A stretch of DNA of 64,000 nt from an uncultured Collinsella sp. (GTDB lineage Bacteria > Actinomycetota > Coriobacteriia > Coriobacteriales > Coriobacteriaceae). Location of the stretch: NCBI GenBank assembly GCA_902492935.1, contig CABUNJ010000010.1, positions 1-64,000 on the forward strand. The letters run 5' to 3'. Made by a program: the position numbers and the translations under genes. The notes beneath the pieces were generated by a model. The model did not search any database. It was not told the DNA's origin and saw only the letters and a list, made by a program, of their open reading frames with translations. Positions 60,595 through 64,000 of this stretch are shown piece after piece. Position 1 is the stretch's first letter, and each line of letters begins with the position of its first letter.

Positions 60595-62781
60595 ATGGCG
60601 CAGGGAAACTGGGTTCAAGGCGGAAGCGGCTATCGCAAGTACTGCTGGTGCGCGTACGTGGACGTTGTTGAGGTCGGGCGCACGGACACCACCGTGACCT
60701 ACCGCGTCACGCACGGCTACGGCACGCGCTACGCCATCGACTGCTACGCAAACGGCAGCTCGTCGGCGGGCGGCTCGTGGAACGGCTCGGTCTATTCGAC
60801 GAACAACTCCGGCTGGGTATGGGTACAGTGCACGTCGCGCGACGTCACGCTCGCGCGCGGCAACGGCGACGCCTACAACCACACCTTCACTGGCCAGATT
60901 AACGTCACGGGCGGCTTCGGCAACGGAACGTCCAACGCATCAAACACCGTCACGGTCCCGTGCCGCGCCTACCACACGCCGCACACGCCGAAGAACATCA
61001 GGGCGGAGCGCCTGAGCGACACCAGCGCGAAGGTCAGCTGGGACGTCGACTACACGGGCATGAACGGCGACTACCCCTGGTCGACCGTGACCGTCGGCGT
61101 GGCGAAGAACGGCCCGGGGAAGTTTACCGACGTCGGCACCGTCAGTTGGGATACCACGAGCCACACCTACAACGGCCTCGAGCCGGGCTGCATGTACATC
61201 TTCTCGGCCAAGGCGACGGGCCCCGGCGGCACGTCTGACTACGGCGTGAGCGCGCCGGCGATCTATACCACGCCGACGGCGCTCGGCATGCTCGAGGCCG
61301 TCAAGGCGGAGGCGGCGAAGGTCGTGCTTAGGGGGCACGACGCGCCGGCCTTCGTCGACAGCTGGGAGTTCCAGCTCTCGACCGACGGGCGCAAGACGTG
61401 GGTCGATGCGGGCGTAAACGCCTCATGGGAGGACGAGGAGGCCCCGGCGGGAACGGTGTGCTACCGCGCCCGCGCGGTCAAGAGCGGCCTCAAGGGACCG
61501 TGGACCGAGTCAAACGAGGTCACGACTATATGCCCGCCGCTCGCACCGTCCATCAGGGGCGTCAGGGCGGCTTATGCCACCCGCTCGACCGCGACACTCG
61601 AATGGGTGCCCAACCATCCGGACGGCTCGGCGCAGGCCTCCGCTGAGGTGCAGATCACAACCCCTGCGGACACCACTGCCACGACGGTCGAGGGCTCGGC
61701 TACGAGCCTGAAGTTGCCGACGGATGCCAAGGGCATGTACACCGTGCGCGTACGCACCAAGGGCCTCGACGAGGACTGGGGCGCATGGTCGAGCGCGGCG
61801 GCATATACCGTTGCGGACGCGCCCCAGGCATTCTTCACCGACCCGGCTGCGGACGGGGCGACCCTGCGCGCGGTGCCGCATACCTTCACGTGGAAGGTGG
61901 CCGACGAGACGGGCGTCAGCCGACAGTACCTGTCTTTGTGCGACATCAGGGGCAATCTCCTGTGGAGCGGGACTGTGGACAAGGACGCGCGCTCCTTTGG
62001 CCTCGGCTACGCGCAGCACGCCTTCGTCAACTACACGCAATACAGGGTCATGCTCACGGTCACGGCCGGCTCGTCGCTATCGGTCACCGTCTCGAGAACT
62101 TTCCGGACCGACTGGGCACCGCCAGCCAAACCGTCGCTCAACATCTTCGTCGACGAGAGGTTGGGATGCCAGCTGTCGGTATTCCCAGGCAAGGCCGTCA
62201 GCGACGACACGCCCGAGACGTCCCACTTCACCGTGTCGCGCGTCCTGCCCGACGGCTCGACCCTGCAGCTCGGCTCGCACCTTGCGGCGGGCGAGGGCGC
62301 GAGCGACCCGCTACCCCCGCTCAACAGCGAGTTCGAATACGTTGCGGTCGCCTACGCCGCGACGGGCGTGAGCACGGCGACGAGGGTCAAGACGACCGTG
62401 GCGAGCCGCGCGGTGGCTCTCAACTGGGGAGCCGGCGCTGAGAGGTCGTGGCTCGGGCGCTATCTCAAGAAGGGCTCGAGCCGTAAGGTGACGCACGGAT
62501 ACAAGATGCTGCACTTCGCCGACGGCGGGGAGGGGCTGCCCGTCTCGTACGGCATCAACGAACGAGACGTCAAGGACAGCATGGACTTCCTGCTGCTCGA
62601 CGAGGAGGACTACAAGTCATTCCTCGAGGTCATGAACATGGCGGGGCGCTTCTGGGTGCGCGATCTCTACGGCGAGCGGTTCCGCGCCCGCCTCAGCTGT
62701 AGCGTGAAGCGTTCCGACGGCGCGTGGGTGGCTTCGTGCGACCCGACGTGGGAGACGTGGGAGGAGCCCGCCAATGGCTGA
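60595..62781 (+). CDS. distal tail protein with fibronectin III-like repeats
   Basis: 728 residues. Three to four FN3-like domains from about 135 to 610 (KNIRAERLSDTSAKVSWDVDY; APSIRGVRAAYATRSTATLEWV) and a C-terminal Dit-like domain (DSMDFLLLDEEDYKSFLEV). The N-terminal 120 residues are aromatic/Gly-rich and beta-structured. It starts 1 bp after the tape measure and likely forms the tail tip and binds glycans. Confidence 0.72.
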   Translation: MAQGNWVQGGSGYRKYCWCAYVDVVEVGRTDTTVTYRVTHGYGTRYAIDCYANGSSSAGGSWNGSVYSTNNSGWVWVQCTSRDVTLARGNGDAYNHTFTGQINVTGGFGNGTSNASNTVTVPCRAYHTPHTPKNIRAERLSDTSAKVSWDVDYTGMNGDYPWSTVTVGVAKNGPGKFTDVGTVSWDTTSHTYNGLEPGCMYIFSAKATGPGGTSDYGVSAPAIYTTPTALGMLEAVKAEAAKVVLRGHDAPAFVDSWEFQLSTDGRKTWVDAGVNASWEDEEAPAGTVCYRARAVKSGLKGPWTESNEVTTICPPLAPSIRGVRAAYATRSTATLEWVPNHPDGSAQASAEVQITTPADTTATTVEGSATSLKLPTDAKGMYTVRVRTKGLDEDWGAWSSAAAYTVADAPQAFFTDPAADGATLRAVPHTFTWKVADETGVSRQYLSLCDIRGNLLWSGTVDKDARSFGLGYAQHAFVNYTQYRVMLTVTAGSSLSVTVSRTFRTDWAPPAKPSLNIFVDERLGCQLSVFPGKAVSDDTPETSHFTVSRVLPDGSTLQLGSHLAAGEGASDPLPPLNSEFEYVAVAYAATGVSTATRVKTTVASRAVALNWGAGAERSWLGRYLKKGSSRKVTHGYKMLHFADGGEGLPVSYGINERDVKDSMDFLLLDEEDYKSFLEVMNMAGRFWVRDLYGERFRARLSCSVKRSDGAWVASCDPTWETWEEPANG

Positions 62782-64000
62782 TAGCTGGACGAAACCGTTC
62801 GACGCCTCCTACGACTTCGTGCGCGTATCACGTGAGACGGGGCTCGAGCTCGACTTCGTGCGCGACATCGAGAACGGCGGCTCCATCGAGCGCAACGCGA
62901 ACACGGCGCTCTATGAGACTGCATCCCTGGACTTCGCTGACAAGTTCGACGTTGGCAACGACTTTCTGCGTGTGTACCTCAACGCCACCTTCACGGACGG
63001 CAGTAAGAGGCGCGAGTGCCTCGGAACATTCATGCCGCAGGTGGACTCGGTGGACATCGACGGTGCCTACCGCGAGGGCCAGATCAACGCCTACGGCCTC
63101 CTGAAGCTGCTCAAGGACGACGACTTCGACGGCCCCTACGTGATCGCGCAGGACAGCAATGCGGTGGAGGAGGCCGTCAAGATAGCCGAGTCGGTCGGCC
63201 TCACCGTCTACGCCGACAGCAGCAGCCTCCTGTTGGGCAGCAACTGGGTGTTCGGCGTGGGCAGGAACAACGACGCCAAGACCAAGCTGGATGCAGTGAA
63301 CCTGCTCCTCGAGGCGGCGGGGTTCCGCTCGGCCTCGACCGACCGCATGGGCAACGTGCTGTTCAGGCGCTACGTCGAGCCTGCCGACATGCCCATCTCG
63401 GCTGAGTTCACCGAGGGCAGGGACGCGCGCTTCATGTCTGCCATGACCGAATCGACTAACCGCGCCGAGGTCTGTAACGTCGTGCACGTGGACTTCAGCA
63501 CGCAAGACGCATCGGTGCGCGGCACGGCGGTGGACGACTCGCCCGGCTCCGATCTCTCGACCGTCTCGGTCGGGCGCCGCATCGTCAAGAGCTACAGCTA
63601 CGACAGCCTGCCGGGCGTGGACACCGAGGACGCCAACCTCATCGAGGGTGCCGCCAACGCCCTCATCGGCATCGGAAAGAAGTCTGAGAAGAACTTCCGC
63701 AAGAGCGATTCGCACGGCAACATCCAGACCGTCTATGTCCCCGACTCGCCGCAGACGGGGGTGATCTTCGGCATCAAGGTCGTCTCGACTGGCGGGCGCG
63801 TCGGCTTCTGCCAGGACGAGGGGCCGAGCGTCAAGAAGGACACGGACTACACGCAGAGCGTGTGGGTCAAGGGCACCAAGGGCGCGACAGGCATCATACA
63901 GTCCTTCTGGGACCAGGAGAGGGCGCTTGGCCCGGTGACCGAGGGCTTCACTCTGACTGGCGAGTGGCAGAAGGTCAGCTACACCTATCACGCCACGGAG
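62774..64000 (+). CDS. tail-tip protein (Tal-like), partial at window end
   Basis: 409 residues seen, no stop before the end. It begins ATGGCTGA over the previous stop. The first 300 residues have a tail-associated-protein build; from about 310 a carbohydrate-binding module-like region begins (DTDYTQSVWVKGTKGATG). It may be a receptor-binding or hub protein. Confidence 0.65.
   Translation, partial: MADSWTKPFDASYDFVRVSRETGLELDFVRDIENGGSIERNANTALYETASLDFADKFDVGNDFLRVYLNATFTDGSKRRECLGTFMPQVDSVDIDGAYREGQINAYGLLKLLKDDDFDGPYVIAQDSNAVEEAVKIAESVGLTVYADSSSLLLGSNWVFGVGRNNDAKTKLDAVNLLLEAAGFRSASTDRMGNVLFRRYVEPADMPISAEFTEGRDARFMSAMTESTNRAEVCNVVHVDFSTQDASVRGTAVDDSPGSDLSTVSVGRRIVKSYSYDSLPGVDTEDANLIEGAANALIGIGKKSEKNFRKSDSHGNIQTVYVPDSPQTGVIFGIKVVSTGGRVGFCQDEGPSVKKDTDYTQSVWVKGTKGATGIIQSFWDQERALGPVTEGFTLTGEWQKVSYTYHATE

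Larger units (their letters stand above)
30143..64000. mobile_element. prophage of a siphovirus-like phage, left part
   Basis: Integrase, CI/Cro-type switch, recombination and replication genes, terminase, portal, MuF, scaffold, coat, tail chaperones with a frameshift site, and tape measure occur in one continuous block. The left edge must lie between the last chromosomal gene (29,821) and the integrase stop (30,212); no tRNA is present and attL cannot be fixed without attR, which is beyond the window. The tape measure and major tail protein indicate a long-tailed phage; no sheath gene is seen. Confidence 0.93.

Overview
This window joins a conserved bacterial chromosome segment (about 1-29,830) to the left part of a tailed-phage prophage (about 30,140 to the end). 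The GC-rich sequence, the gene order around ftsZ, the presence of sepF and divIVA, the lack of ftsA, and the actinobacterial-type IHF-like protein in the prophage suggest an actinobacterium of the Coriobacteriia, most likely Collinsella or a close relative. That assignment is inference from gene content, not from a marker-gene comparison.

Chromosome. 1-15,660 is a division and cell-wall (dcw) cluster, all on the + strand: mraZ, rsmH, an ftsL-like gene, ftsI, murF, mraY, murD, ftsW, murG, murC, murB, ftsQ, ftsZ. murE, ddl and ftsA are absent. Downstream comes pgeF (ylmD), then an inserted phosphate operon pstS-pstC-pstA-pstB-phoU, and then the rest of the Gram-positive post-ftsZ string: yggS (ylmE), sepF, yggT (ylmG) and divIVA. 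yggT has no ATG, GTG or TTG at its proper 5' end. Next, on the - strand, are a nitroreductase and a Pit phosphate transporter with its PhoU-like (DUF47) partner. On the + strand follow a small unknown gene, a Bax-inhibitor-1-like membrane protein, a TIGR02452/PARG-like macro protein and an SGNH hydrolase. A three-unit palindromic repeat (29,883-30,093) lies at the chromosome/prophage junction.

Prophage. The lysogeny end holds a tyrosine integrase, a candidate small RNA with its own promoter and terminators, a DUF4041/T5orf172 protein, and an S24-type repressor facing a Cro-like gene across two matched 18-bp operators. Early genes then run on the + strand: an SPFH membrane protein, an excisionase-like protein, RusA, a Bet/RecT annealase, DUF1351, an mIHF-like protein, SSB, and a replication protein whose gene contains seven 12-bp palindromic iterons at an exact 22-bp period (a probable origin). 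A run of small, mostly Cys-rich proteins follows. A strong terminator and a long inverted repeat precede the terminase genes. The late region encodes TerS, TerL, portal, a fibre/DGR module, MuF, small head proteins, scaffold, a P22-type coat protein, head-tail connectors, major tail protein, tail chaperones with a T_TTT_TTT frameshift site, tape measure and distal tail proteins. The window ends inside a tail gene; lysis genes and the right attachment site lie outside it.

The two most striking systems are in the late region. First, a diversity-generating retroelement (47,888-50,892): the 113-bp template repeat differs from the 113-bp variable repeat at 14 positions, all 14 being A in the template. 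It comes with a YADD reverse transcriptase, an inverted repeat touching the end of the variable repeat, and no recognisable Avd gene. It sits unusually between portal and MuF genes. Second, the MuF protein carries a C-terminal papain-like toxin domain (Cys431, His522, Asp537), followed directly by a small gene that is probably its immunity protein.
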